This document shows, piece by piece, positions 36,740 through 46,700 of a stretch of DNA of 64,000 nt. The notes under the pieces were generated by a model, which saw only the letters and a list, made by a program, of their open reading frames with translations, made no database searches and was not told where the DNA came from. The number at the start of each line of letters is the position of its first letter. Position 1 is the first letter of the stretch. The DNA comes from JBGTIS01 sp041745535 (GTDB lineage: Bacteria > Bacteroidota > Bacteroidia > Cytophagales > Cyclobacteriaceae): contig JBGTIS010000030.1 in NCBI GenBank assembly GCA_041745535.1, positions 10,402-74,401 on the forward strand. Direction: 5' to 3'. The translations under genes were made by a program, and so were the position numbers.

Positions 36740-39700
36740 TGATACGTTTAAAGTATTTGTTTGCTTCACTTTTATAGTAAGGATTGAGTTTTACAGGTAC
36801 AGTTTTTAATAAATCAATCTCTTGTTGTTTGGCTTTAATATATTGGTCAAATGATTCAGTGCTGATCTTTTCATAATCGTCTTTGGCTGTTTCACCTTTT
36901 CGTTCCTTATCAAGTTCTTGTTCTCGGAGAGACTTTTCAGCTTCAAGTAACCGGGTTAAAATCTGTTTTTGTCGCTTCTGCATTTCAGAAGACAACTGCT
37001 TATTAACCAAATCCTTTTCAGTCTCTTCCATTTCTTTGGTAAGTTCTTCCAACGAACTGCCATTGCCACCTTCCTCACTTTCCGTTTTCTCTTTCATTTC
37101 CTGCAAAGCTTTTCTGATCTGTTCCTGCTTGGCGGCCATCTTGGCTAATTCTTCTGACAATTCCCGGCCAGATTTACCACTTTTCTTGAGCTGTTGAATT
37201 TGTTCATTAAGTTGTTTCTGCAATTCACTTAGGGTAGGACCACCTTCAGAAGGGTTAGAATTATTTTTCGGGTTGCCCATTGCATCGGCCATTTGCTGTT
37301 GCATCTGGCTTAGCACATCGTTAAGAAGCAAGGCCAAATTATTAATGGAGGTCATAGAAAATTGCTGCTTGCTAATAGCTTTAAATTGCTGACGTTCTTT
37401 CAGAGCATCCATGCTTTCTTCCATGTTTTTATTCATTTCCTTTACCTCACGGGTTACAAAAGATTGAATTTGAAAAACCCGTTCAGCCAAAGCCATTAAA
37501 CTATCTTCAATAATTTGAGCATCATCACGGAGTTTTAATTGTTGCTGAGAAAGATCAATAAAACGGGGGTCATTTTGACGAACATCTCTGAAAGATTTCA
37601 AGACGTCTTCCTGATTAAAAGAAAGGGTTACCAAGTTATCCAGAATGTTCCGCAGGTTATCAATATTTTCCTGCAACATTTCCATTTCCATACTTTCCTG
37701 CATTTGCTGAAGTTTTTCAGACATTTGCTGCATTTTTTGTGAACTGTTTTTTTGTGATTGTTTTGCTTTTTCTCTTTTGTTTTGGTCCAAAGCTTCTTTT
37801 GCCTTTTGCTGCTCTTCCTTAATTTGTTGCTCTTCCGGAGAAAAATCCTGAATAGGATTTGGGTTTTTTAGATCCTGATTAATCTCATTTAGTTCTTCCA
37901 GAGATTTTTGAATATCTTCTTCAAATTTTTTGTTAAGCGATTCCTGCTCCTTGCTAAGCTCCTCATTATCATTCTCTTTTTTATCGGTTTCTTCAGAAAG
38001 TTCGTCTTGCTCTTTTGTAAATTCTTCCAGATCCTTCACAACTTCATCAAGTTTCATATCAAACTTCATCCGTTTGAAAAGTTCGAGCGCACGCTCAAGT
38101 TCTTCCTCAAGTGTTTCCTCATTTTTGCTCAGTTCTCTGAGTTTGTTCTGAATTTCATCGATGTTTTTCTGATCTTCAAGCATTTTTTGAAGTTCCTCAT
38201 ACAATTCTTTGGTTTTTTCATCCAACAATTCATCCATTAAACTCTGTAATTGTTCAATTTGCTCCTGAATCTTTTCATTTTGCTGGGAGAATTGCTCTCG
38301 CTTCATTTTATTAGCCTGACTTTGCTCCTGCAGGTTTTGAATCTCTTTAGTCAATTCTTCACGTTTTTGAATCAACTGTTCAAGCATCTGTTTGTCCTGC
38401 CAATTCATCTCTTTCTTACCCCGCATCTTCTTTTCAGCGTCTTCTAATTGCTCTTTAAGCTCCTGGGCTTTTTGCACACTTTTGTTAATCTGGCTTTGAG
38501 TTTCATTAGAAGATTGTTGAAGGCTTTCTTTCAGATCTTCTCTGCTAGGTAGGTTAAACGTATACGTGGAAGTTCTGGCCGATTTGGCGCCATTAACACC
38601 ATCGTTGTCCCAAACTTGAAGGAAATATTTAATTTGGTCACCGGGTTCTAAATTAAAACTATCCGTGGGCCAACGATAATAATAACTTTGGGTATTTTGA
38701 TTAGAATTTAAGGGTAAGTTAATCCGTTTGTACTTTCCCTTGTTATCCCCACTTTCAGGTCTATCTACCTGGTAATAAAGGGAAAGCTTGGTCAAGCCAT
38801 AATCATCAGTGATATTACCACCTAAAATCATGAATTTATAGAGCGTAGTATCCTGAAATTGTTCTAAGATAATAGAAGGATTTTGATCAGGGATTACATC
38901 AAGGTAATATTGAATGTTTTGCTTGTTTCGGCTATAAGGATTCTTTAATTCAACCAGGTAATTATCTGACTTAAATATTTGCTTTTCAAAATTAAACACA
39001 TTATCAATATCTTCCTCTACATTAAATACTTCTTTGGAATCCTGAAACGCGAGCCAAAGGCTATCTGAAGCCAAAGTATTAAACTTCCAGGAAATCTTGG
39101 TGCCTTCAGGAATTTGAAGATTTCCAACATTATTCAAACGCTCATTTTTCTTTTTAAGATACTGCGGGTATTCGAGCATCACACTGAAATTTTTCAGGTT
39201 TGGTCTGTCAACCACCATAACGTTGTACACGTCGGAACTAAATCCGGCGGCATCGATATAAAAACTCAAATCACGCTGAATATTCAGAAAAGTAAACTCA
39301 AACATACCGGCCTTAACTTCTTGTAATTTAACTTTACGGTCGACGGAATTGATATAAGCATTTTCTGGAATAGCATTTCCTTCTAAAGAAATCTGAACCT
39401 TAAAATCTTCATTACGAAATGCAAGCAAAGGCTGTTCATTGTATAAGTTAAATGTGAAAGGAGCTTCAGGAATGAACTTCTTATTAAACTGAATAATTCG
39501 TTTGTTACTTTCAGTAAATAACTGAGGTATTAATAAGAGTAGAAATAAAAGAATAAAAACAGGTGCGGCCAGAAACTTTACATACCTGAAATTATCTTGT
39601 AAGTGTATGGCAACCGGGAAAGAAAAAATAGAAAGGTCGCGTGTACGCTGAGCAATGCTCGCCGCGATTAATTCATTGCTAAGTTCACCGTTTCGTTGAA

Positions 39701-40049
39701 GCTGTATAATATTTACCAGTTTATCCTGAATTTCAGGAAAATACCCACCAATTTGCCGAGCCGCTTCTTCATCATTAATTTGCTTTTTCGCGTTAAATAA
39801 ACTGAGCAGCGGATCTATTATAAACTTATAAAGAATAAAAAGGCAAATACCAATAAAAGAAAAAAGGAGAAACGCACGAAGGGGCGAATCAAATCTCGCG
39901 GAATATTCAATCGAACTAACTACCAAATAAGTGGTAAGAATAATAGCCAAAAAAAGTATAACGCCTTTTAAAAGTTTATTAATATAATATTTACGCTTAT
40001 AGGCTTTAAGCTGATCGATTATAACAGTAAAATTTCCAGAAGGTGCCAT
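36732..40049 (-). CDS. DUF4175 family large membrane coiled-coil protein
   Basis: A 1105-residue protein characteristic of Bacteroidota. Two hydrophobic helices near residues 25-75 and another at about 155-175 anchor it. Residues 200-490 form beta-rich, Ig-like extracytoplasmic segments. From about 500 to 1010 there is an exceptionally long coiled coil rich in Glu, Gln and Lys (repeats such as KAQELKEQLEDAEKKMRGK and QSQKNSSQKMQQMSEKLQQM). Function unknown; an envelope or surface-associated structural role is inferred. It is the first gene of a tight group with the RsbW-like gene and ybeY. Confidence 0.88.
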   Translation of the reverse strand: MAPSGNFTVIIDQLKAYKRKYYINKLLKGVILFLAIILTTYLVVSSIEYSARFDSPLRAFLLFSFIGICLFILYKFIIDPLLSLFNAKKQINDEEAARQIGGYFPEIQDKLVNIIQLQRNGELSNELIAASIAQRTRDLSIFSFPVAIHLQDNFRYVKFLAAPVFILLFLLLLIPQLFTESNKRIIQFNKKFIPEAPFTFNLYNEQPLLAFRNEDFKVQISLEGNAIPENAYINSVDRKVKLQEVKAGMFEFTFLNIQRDLSFYIDAAGFSSDVYNVMVVDRPNLKNFSVMLEYPQYLKKKNERLNNVGNLQIPEGTKISWKFNTLASDSLWLAFQDSKEVFNVEEDIDNVFNFEKQIFKSDNYLVELKNPYSRNKQNIQYYLDVIPDQNPSIILEQFQDTTLYKFMILGGNITDDYGLTKLSLYYQVDRPESGDNKGKYKRINLPLNSNQNTQSYYYRWPTDSFNLEPGDQIKYFLQVWDNDGVNGAKSARTSTYTFNLPSREDLKESLQQSSNETQSQINKSVQKAQELKEQLEDAEKKMRGKKEMNWQDKQMLEQLIQKREELTKEIQNLQEQSQANKMKREQFSQQNEKIQEQIEQLQSLMDELLDEKTKELYEELQKMLEDQKNIDEIQNKLRELSKNEETLEEELERALELFKRMKFDMKLDEVVKDLEEFTKEQDELSEETDKKENDNEELSKEQESLNKKFEEDIQKSLEELNEINQDLKNPNPIQDFSPEEQQIKEEQQKAKEALDQNKREKAKQSQKNSSQKMQQMSEKLQQMQESMEMEMLQENIDNLRNILDNLVTLSFNQEDVLKSFRDVRQNDPRFIDLSQQQLKLRDDAQIIEDSLMALAERVFQIQSFVTREVKEMNKNMEESMDALKERQQFKAISKQQFSMTSINNLALLLNDVLSQMQQQMADAMGNPKNNSNPSEGGPTLSELQKQLNEQIQQLKKSGKSGRELSEELAKMAAKQEQIRKALQEMKEKTESEEGGNGSSLEELTKEMEETEKDLVNKQLSSEMQKRQKQILTRLLEAEKSLREQELDKERKGETAKDDYEKISTESFDQYIKAKQQEIDLLKTVPVKLNPYYKSEANKYFKRINE

Positions 40050-40112
40050 AGCGGTAAAAATTATGAAAATGTAAAATAAAAAGAATAAAAAAAACTATAA
40101 TTTAAAAAGTAA

Positions 40113-40874
40113 CTACTCAATTTCTAACAGAATAGGACAATGATCAGAATGAACCGCATCGGCCAGAATAACTGAATTCTTGATTCTATTTTCCAAAGAA
40201 TTAGTAACCAAATGATAATCAATGCGCCAACCCAAGTTTCTTTCACGTGCTTTTCGGCGATAACTCCACCATGTATAGTGGTGTGGGTCATTATTAAAAT
40301 AACGAAAGGTATCAATAAATCCAGAATCTAGAAATTGGGAAACCCACTCCCTTTCTTCAGGTAAAAATCCGGAACTATTCTTATTACCAACGGGGTCATG
40401 TATATCAAGCGGTTTATGACAAATATTGTAATCTCCACATATAACCAGGTTAGGATGTGAGTGCTTAAGAACATCAATATAACCAAAAAAATCACTAAGC
40501 CATTTCATTTTAAAAGCCTGCCGAAGTTCGCCTGTAGTTCCAGAAGGCATATAGGTATTAATTACAGAAAAGTTAGTAAAATCCGCGCGAATAACACGGC
40601 CTTCAATATCATAACAGTTCATACCACACCCGAATTCCACATGATTAGGAATAACTTTACTTAAAATAGCCACCCCACTGTAGCCTTTTTTTTCAGCGGG
40701 CATCCAATAAACCTGATAACCTAAATTTTGAAATACCTCAAGCGGAACCAGGCCCTCAGTAGCTTTTACTTCCTGTAAACACAAAACATCAGGATTTACA
40801 GAGAGGAGCCATTCATATAAACCATTTCTAATAGCTGCTCTAATTCCATTAACATTATAAGAAATTATTTTCAC
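40113..40874 (-). CDS. xthA: Exodeoxyribonuclease III (AP endonuclease)
   Basis: A 253-residue EEP-superfamily nuclease for base-excision repair. The catalytic signatures are SYNVNGIRAA at the N-terminus, LCLQEVKA with the metal-binding Glu, VICGDYNICHKPLDIH, RIDYHLVTNSL and the C-terminal SDHCPILLEI. Length and order fit ExoIII/Xth of Bacteroidota. Monocistronic, 60 bases upstream of the DUF4175 gene on the same strand. Confidence 0.94.
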   Translation of the reverse strand: MKIISYNVNGIRAAIRNGLYEWLLSVNPDVLCLQEVKATEGLVPLEVFQNLGYQVYWMPAEKKGYSGVAILSKVIPNHVEFGCGMNCYDIEGRVIRADFTNFSVINTYMPSGTTGELRQAFKMKWLSDFFGYIDVLKHSHPNLVICGDYNICHKPLDIHDPVGNKNSSGFLPEEREWVSQFLDSGFIDTFRYFNNDPHHYTWWSYRRKARERNLGWRIDYHLVTNSLENRIKNSVILADAVHSDHCPILLEIE

Positions 40875-41030
40875 GGTAATTGTTAGCTTATCTGATTAGG
40901 TTAACTCAAAAAATTAATAAAAAAGATTGATTTATGGTATAGTCAAGCAATAGCTCAGGAAGTTGAATTTTATTAAATAACGAAGAATTAAAAAGAAAAA
41001 ATTATGCATAATCCTAACATGTAATAAAAT

Positions 41031-41390
41031 TTAAAATTCAATCTGAAGCTCTTGTTCAAAATAATCAATTATATGCATCTTTAGAAGCTTTTCTTGTTCT
41101 AATAGATCAAAATTTGGAAGTTTTTTTACAAGTTGCCAGTGGGGCCACCCTTCCTCATCTAAACCTTCGAGTTCATAAAAGCCGGAAAGACTTAAAACCT
41201 TACAAATGGCAATGTGCATAAGGTCTTGTTTCTCTTCTTTAGAAAAATTTCTTTTCCCTTTTCCCAATTCTTGAACGCCAATAAGAAAGAGTACACTATT
41301 AATATCCCCAGGTTTCTTCCCAAGTAATGTCTCAAGTTTATTTAATAACCTAAACCAAATTTTTTCAAGTTCGAGGTCTTTTTTATACAT
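41031..41390 (-). CDS. Conserved hypothetical protein
   Basis: A 119-residue soluble protein, mostly helical, with no motif I can assign to a domain family. It includes INSVLFLIGVQELGKGKRNF, MHIAICKVLSLSGFYEL and DEEGWPHWQLVKKLP. The pattern of conserved aromatic and acidic residues and a normal ATG start argue for a real gene. It faces the comF gene divergently with about 100 bases between them. Confidence 0.6.
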   Translation of the reverse strand: MYKKDLELEKIWFRLLNKLETLLGKKPGDINSVLFLIGVQELGKGKRNFSKEEKQDLMHIAICKVLSLSGFYELEGLDEEGWPHWQLVKKLPNFDLLEQEKLLKMHIIDYFEQELQIEF

Positions 41391-41489
41391 ACGAAAAATT
41401 AATCAGACAAACTTAGAATTAACATTTTCCTTAACTTAACTAATAAAAAGCTAAAGAAATTAATAAACATATTTGTTAAACGTTAAAGT

Positions 41490-42158
41490 ATGATCAAAGA
41501 TTTTATTTCACTGATTTTTCCAAAACATTGTTTAATTAGCAACGCACCGCTAACAGTAGGGGAAAAATACTTATCGGCAGCGGTGGTTATAAGATTACCA
41601 ATGTACGATCTGGAAAGTTCCCATTTAGAGCAAAAGTTCTATGGAAAGGTCCAATTACAAAATGCATTTGCATATTATAAATTTACAAAAGGTGGAAGAG
41701 TACAAAAAATTTTACACGCTCTGAAATACAGGAATAATCCGGAACTGGGAAAAATGTTGGGAGGATGGTTTGGTGGCGCATTATTGGATGCGGACCAGGG
41801 ACAATGTGCGGATTATATAATTCCAATTCCCCTGCACCCATCCAGACTAAGGCAAAGAGGTTATAACCAAAGTGATAAAATTGCAGAGGGGATGTCTGCT
41901 GTACTTAATATTCCGTGGTTGAACAATGTACTCATTAGAAAGAAAAAAACAATAAGCCAAACAGGAAAGGATAGGTTGGCAAGGTTTCATAATGTGGAGA
42001 ACATATTTACGGTAATTCGACCGGATATAATTGCTAACAAAAGAATTTTACTGGTAGATGATGTAATTACAACAGGGTCGACCTTAGAAGCAGGAGTAGT
42101 TGCTTTGCGGAAAGGAAATCCTAAATCAATCAGTATCGCGGCTTTGGCGACAGCATAA
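41490..42158 (+). CDS. ComF family phosphoribosyltransferase-like protein
   Basis: A 222-residue protein of the ComF/GntX family. The PRPP-binding loop RILLVDDVITTGSTLEAGV near the C-terminus and IIPIPLHPSRLRQRGYNQSD in the middle are diagnostic. The N-terminal zinc-finger cysteines of classical ComF are reduced to a single CLISNAPL region, as often in Bacteroidota. ComF acts in DNA uptake in naturally competent bacteria; its role here is not established. A bidirectional hairpin terminator follows. Confidence 0.87.
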   Translation: MIKDFISLIFPKHCLISNAPLTVGEKYLSAAVVIRLPMYDLESSHLEQKFYGKVQLQNAFAYYKFTKGGRVQKILHALKYRNNPELGKMLGGWFGGALLDADQGQCADYIIPIPLHPSRLRQRGYNQSDKIAEGMSAVLNIPWLNNVLIRKKKTISQTGKDRLARFHNVENIFTVIRPDIIANKRILLVDDVITTGSTLEAGVVALRKGNPKSISIAALATA

Positions 42159-42273
42159 AAATAGTGGTGGAGAACTTATCATATTCAAAGATAAAAATGT
42201 ATTATCAGCGGGCTCTGTATTATAAGTAAGAGAAAAAAAGATAAAGCAAGAATTTTAGGGATTGCACAAAATA

Positions 42274-42305
42274 AAAAAGCCCGGAGTTTCAATCCAGGGC
42301 TTTTT
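42274..42305. terminator. Bidirectional intrinsic terminator
   Basis: AAAAAGCCCGGA (42274-42285) pairs with TCC-A-GGGCTTTTT (42293-42305), with one bulged A and a seven-base loop. A-tract and T-tract on either side serve both the comF-like gene and the convergent GldJ-like gene. Confidence 0.85.
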
Positions 42306-42327
42306 ATAATTTAATTATAACATACCA

Positions 42328-43521
42328 CTAATAATTTGTTCCTGCGCGTATCATGGCACATCGGAAACCAATGGTAGCAGTTGCGGAATCTTGTTCCAGA
42401 TAGCGACGAGTACCAGGCGACATCCAATATGCGACATCTTTCCAGGAACCACCTTTGTACACCCGTACTTCATCAGTAATATAGGAATTAAAATTTTCAC
42501 TGTCATAGCCTGATGCAGGATCTATATACCCATCACGACGAATAGGGTTCAGATCATCAAAATCCTGAAATGAAAGAGGTCGGTAAACGTCAATAACCCA
42601 CTCGCTTACATTACCAGCCATATTATAGAGTCCAAAATCATTTGGGGGATATTCGTAAATATAATCGGTAATCATGGCACCATCATTCAATTTCCCTGCG
42701 ATACCTGCATAATCACCCCTACCTCGTTTAAAGTTAGCCATAAAATAACCCATCTTTTTTCCATAAGGGTTTCTTACCGCATGGCCATCCCAAGGATAAA
42801 TTCTCTGATGCACCTGATTTTCATCTAAATACTGGGTTCCGATAAGTGCCTGAGCGGCATATTCCCACTCGGCTTCAGTAGGCAAACGAAAATCAGGTAA
42901 TACCACACCTGTTTCAAGTGGAATGCGCTGACCTTCGGAAAGATTTACATCCAAGTCTGAATCTTCCAGTAATTTTTCGTTCACTACAGCTGTTCTCCAA
43001 CGGCAATAATCATTTGCCTGCCGCCAGGATACACCTACAACTGGAAAATACCGGAAACCAGGATACCGAAGATAATGATGTACATATGGGTCATTAAAAG
43101 CAAGCTCACGCTGCCAAACCATAGTATCTGGAAGCGCTGATTCATAAAATTCTAAGGTAGAATCCTGCTGTATGTCAAAAAGATATTCAAGCCAGTGAAT
43201 ATTGGCAATTTCTGTTTGATCCATATAGAAAGAAGCAACTGTAACAGTTCGTTCCAAATTATCACGAGAACTTAATAAATCTTCTTCACGGCTGCCCATT
43301 ACATGGCGGCCCCCTTCAATGTAAACCATATTAGGAGCATCTGGCTGACCATGAAATTCATTTAATGTAAAATTTCCTTCCACGTTGTATTCAATACCGG
43401 TTGCTGAACTAGCTGGACCGGGGTTTACACTGGTAGGATGTTTTTTGCTGCACGACGCAAGGGCAAAAATAGCACACAGCATGTAGGAAGTCTGCCTGCC
43501 TAACTTCACAAATTTTTTCAT
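42328..43521 (-). CDS. gldJ: GldJ-like SUMF1-domain lipoprotein
   Basis: A 397-residue lipoprotein (signal ending ALASCSKKH) with a formylglycine-generating-enzyme-like (SUMF1/EgtB/PvdO) fold. Typical segments are YIEGGRHVMGS, SFYMDQTEIANIHWLEYL, PVVGVSWRQANDYCRWRT, RLPTEAEWEYAA and NVSEWVIDVYRP. The arrangement, with a long insertion around ALPDTMVWQRELAFNDPYV, is that of gliding-motility/type IX secretion lipoproteins GldJ and GldK, closest to GldJ. The catalytic Cys pair of true formylglycine enzymes is not evident. It is somewhat shorter than flavobacterial GldJ. No other gld or por gene is in the window. Confidence 0.75.
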   Translation of the reverse strand: MKKFVKLGRQTSYMLCAIFALASCSKKHPTSVNPGPASSATGIEYNVEGNFTLNEFHGQPDAPNMVYIEGGRHVMGSREEDLLSSRDNLERTVTVASFYMDQTEIANIHWLEYLFDIQQDSTLEFYESALPDTMVWQRELAFNDPYVHHYLRYPGFRYFPVVGVSWRQANDYCRWRTAVVNEKLLEDSDLDVNLSEGQRIPLETGVVLPDFRLPTEAEWEYAAQALIGTQYLDENQVHQRIYPWDGHAVRNPYGKKMGYFMANFKRGRGDYAGIAGKLNDGAMITDYIYEYPPNDFGLYNMAGNVSEWVIDVYRPLSFQDFDDLNPIRRDGYIDPASGYDSENFNSYITDEVRVYKGGSWKDVAYWMSPGTRRYLEQDSATATIGFRCAMIRAGTNY

Positions 43522-43777
43522 AACTTATTGATTTTCAATAACTAAAACACCTGTTTTTGTAACTTAATTTATAAAAAATATTGATAACTATATTAAATAA
43601 CACAAATTAGTTTATATCAAGTCACGAAAATGCTTATAAATATACACTATTAACAACAAATTGCCTCCGAAATTATATGGATGTAAGTAAAACCATAAAA
43701 GCGTAAAAAGAACATAACACTGTAAATCGAGTAAACAACGGATAATTAAAACAATTATTATTCACAACAAAAATAAC

Positions 43778-46700
43778 CTATAGCATAGTATCTAACACAT
43801 CAATAGCCACATGAATGGAGTCCACTCTGTGGATAAGCAATAAGGGTCTTTTCTTATACTCATTTAATGAACATCTTTTTGGGTTTTTTTGTACAAATTG
43901 TAAAATTTTACCAAAAATATCAGAATTAAAATAGGTGGCATCTTCTGAACTAACAAAGTAACACTTCATTTTCTCGTTTTTCAATACCAGCTTTTCAAAC
44001 CCAAGGTTTTCTGCTTTCCATCGTAGAGGTACCGTTAGTAATAATTCGCTAACGGGTTGTGGCAGCGGACCGAATCGGTCGATAAGCATATTTTCAAAAT
44101 CAGAAAGTTCGCGTTCATTTTTAAGGTTATCAAGCTGAGAATATAAACCGAGTCGCTCAGAAATGTTAGTAACGTAGTCGTCAGGAATTAGTAATTCCAG
44201 GTCTGTTTCAATATTACAATCACGAACCAACACTTTTGTAGGTTCACTACGTTCATTTGAAAACAAATCTTTAAACTCATTTTCTTTTAGTTCCTGTACA
44301 GCCTCATCTAAAATTTTATGGTACATTTCGAAACCAAGATCCGAAATAAATCCGCTTTGCTCGGTTCCAAGCAAATTCCCGGCACCACGGATGTCCAAAT
44401 CGCGCATTGCTACTTTGAACCCATCTCCTAATTCAGAAAATTCCTCAAGGGTACTAAGGCGCTTTCTTGCATCAGAGGTTAAGCCGATAGTAGGAGGCGA
44501 TAATAAATAACAAAAAGCCTTTTTATTAGAGCGCCCTACCCTACCCCGCATTTGATGTAAATCGGAAAGGCCAAACATATGCGCATTATTAATAATGATG
44601 GTATTTGCATTGGGGATATCAAGACCAGATTCAATAATATTGGTAGAAACCAGCACATCGTATTCGCCTTCAATAAATTTTACCATAACCTTTTCAAGTT
44701 TAGCACCAGTAAGTTGTCCGTGTGCGATACCAATCCGCACATCGGGAACAAGTCTCATAATAATATTAGCGACTTCTTCGATATTACTAATGCGATTGTG
44801 AACGAAGAATACCTGGCCGCCACGGCGGAGTTCAAAGCTCACAGCATCTCTAATAATTTTATCATTAAAAGTATGTAGTTCCGTGGTCACTGGCTGCCGA
44901 TTTGGTGGTGGAGTAGCGATGATACTTAAATCGCGGGCACCCATCAGCGAAAAGTGTAAGGTGCGTGGAATAGGCGTAGCCGTTAGGGTTAACGCATCCA
45001 CATTAATACGCATTTCTTTTAATTTTTCCTTTACCGTAACGCCAAATTTTTGCTCCTCATCAATAATTAACAGACCCAGGTCACGGAATTTAACATCTTT
45101 ACCTACAATACGGTGTGTACCAATTAAAATATTGATTTTGCCTTCTGCTACTCGTGTTAAAGTTGCTTTAATATCTTTTGGGTTTTTAAAACGGTTGATG
45201 TATTCAATTTCTACAGGAAAATTTGCCATTCTTTCTTTAAGAGTACGATAATGTTGAAATGCCAGAATGGTGGTAGGAACTAAAATAGCTACCTGCTTTC
45301 CTTCGGTAACTACTTTGAAAGCGGCTCTGATAGCTACTTCCGTTTTTCCAAAGCCAACATCCCCACAAATGAGCCGGTCCATAGGATGAGGTTGTTGCAA
45401 ATCTTCCTTAACATCATTAGTGGATCTGGCCTGGTCGGGAGTATCCTCATAAATAAAAGAAGATTCCAGTTCAGCCTGCAGGAAACTGTCTTCCTGAAAG
45501 GCGTAGCCAGAAACTGATTTACGTTTTGCGTACAACGAAATGAGATCCTTAGCAACTTCTTTGACTTTCTTTTTAGCCTTTTTCTTTTTGTTTTCCCATT
45601 CTGGCGAGCCCAGTTTGCTCATTTGCGGAGGCGTATCTTCTTTTCCACTGTATCTGGAAATTTTATGTAAAGCGTGAATACTTACATACAGTAAATCGTC
45701 GTCCCGATACACAAGGCGAATAGCTTCCTGCATACGGCCCCCTACGTCTACCATTTCGAGTCCGGCAAAACGACCCACCCCATAATCAATATGTGTTATG
45801 TAATCGCCTGGTTGCAGGGTTTGTAGCTCTTTTAAAGTTAATGCCTTTGATTTAGAAAACTTTTCTTTGGCTTTGTAGCGGTGGAAACGCTCAAAAAGCT
45901 GATGATCGGTATAGCAGGCGATCTTTAAAGTTTTATCGATATAGCCGGAGCGAAGGGCAATTGGTAACGATTCAAAAACAACAGAAGGGTCTAATTCGTC
46001 GAAAATGGTGGTAAGGCGTTCAATCTGCTTTTCAGAATCAGCCATTACAATATTTTTAATATCTATCGCCTGATTATTATGCAGGTTTTCAATCAGCAAT
46101 TCAAAATTTTTATTAAACGATGGCTGTGGAGAAGAATCGAAAATAAATGATTTCGCTTCTGAAAAATAGAATCGATTGCCAAATTCGATACACAAAAATT
46201 TATTCACCATAGAGTGAAAACTTTTTTCAGTTTCAAAAAGTGTTTCCGGTTTAGAAATAACCTGTGTATTACCCGATACTTCCAGAATTTTTTCAAAACT
46301 TGCTTCAGCTTTTTTAAAATAATTGTCGATAACATCGCCTGTTTGTTCATAATCTTTAAACCAAACCAGCGTATCGGTGGGGAGGAATTCTAGAAAAGAT
46401 TGTTTTTCTTCCTTTGAACTATTTGTATCTATATTAGGAATAATAACCAATTGATCAGTTTTATCCTTAGAAAGTTGGCTAAGGGGATCAAAAGTACGAA
46501 TGCTTTCTATTTCGTTTCCAAAAAGCTCGACCCGGTAAGGTAATTCATTAGCAAATGAAAAAATGTCAATAATACCACCCCGAACCGAAAACTGACCTGG
46601 TTCATACACAAAATCGGTTTTTTCAAATTTATAGGTAGTTAGCAACTCATGAAAAAACTGGGTATCAATTTGCTCTCCTATTTTGGCAGAAAAAGTAATT

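Noticed and set aside
37539..38447. Several Leu/Phe-rich open frames on the + strand opposite the DUF4175 gene
   Set aside because: They are the antisense of the Glu/Lys/Gln-rich coiled coil, whose codons read as Phe, Leu and Ser on the other strand; no start context or protein-like pattern.
40240..40260. TTTCACGTGC sequence in xthA considered as another parS
   Set aside because: Only one half-site matches; the other arm diverges at most positions.
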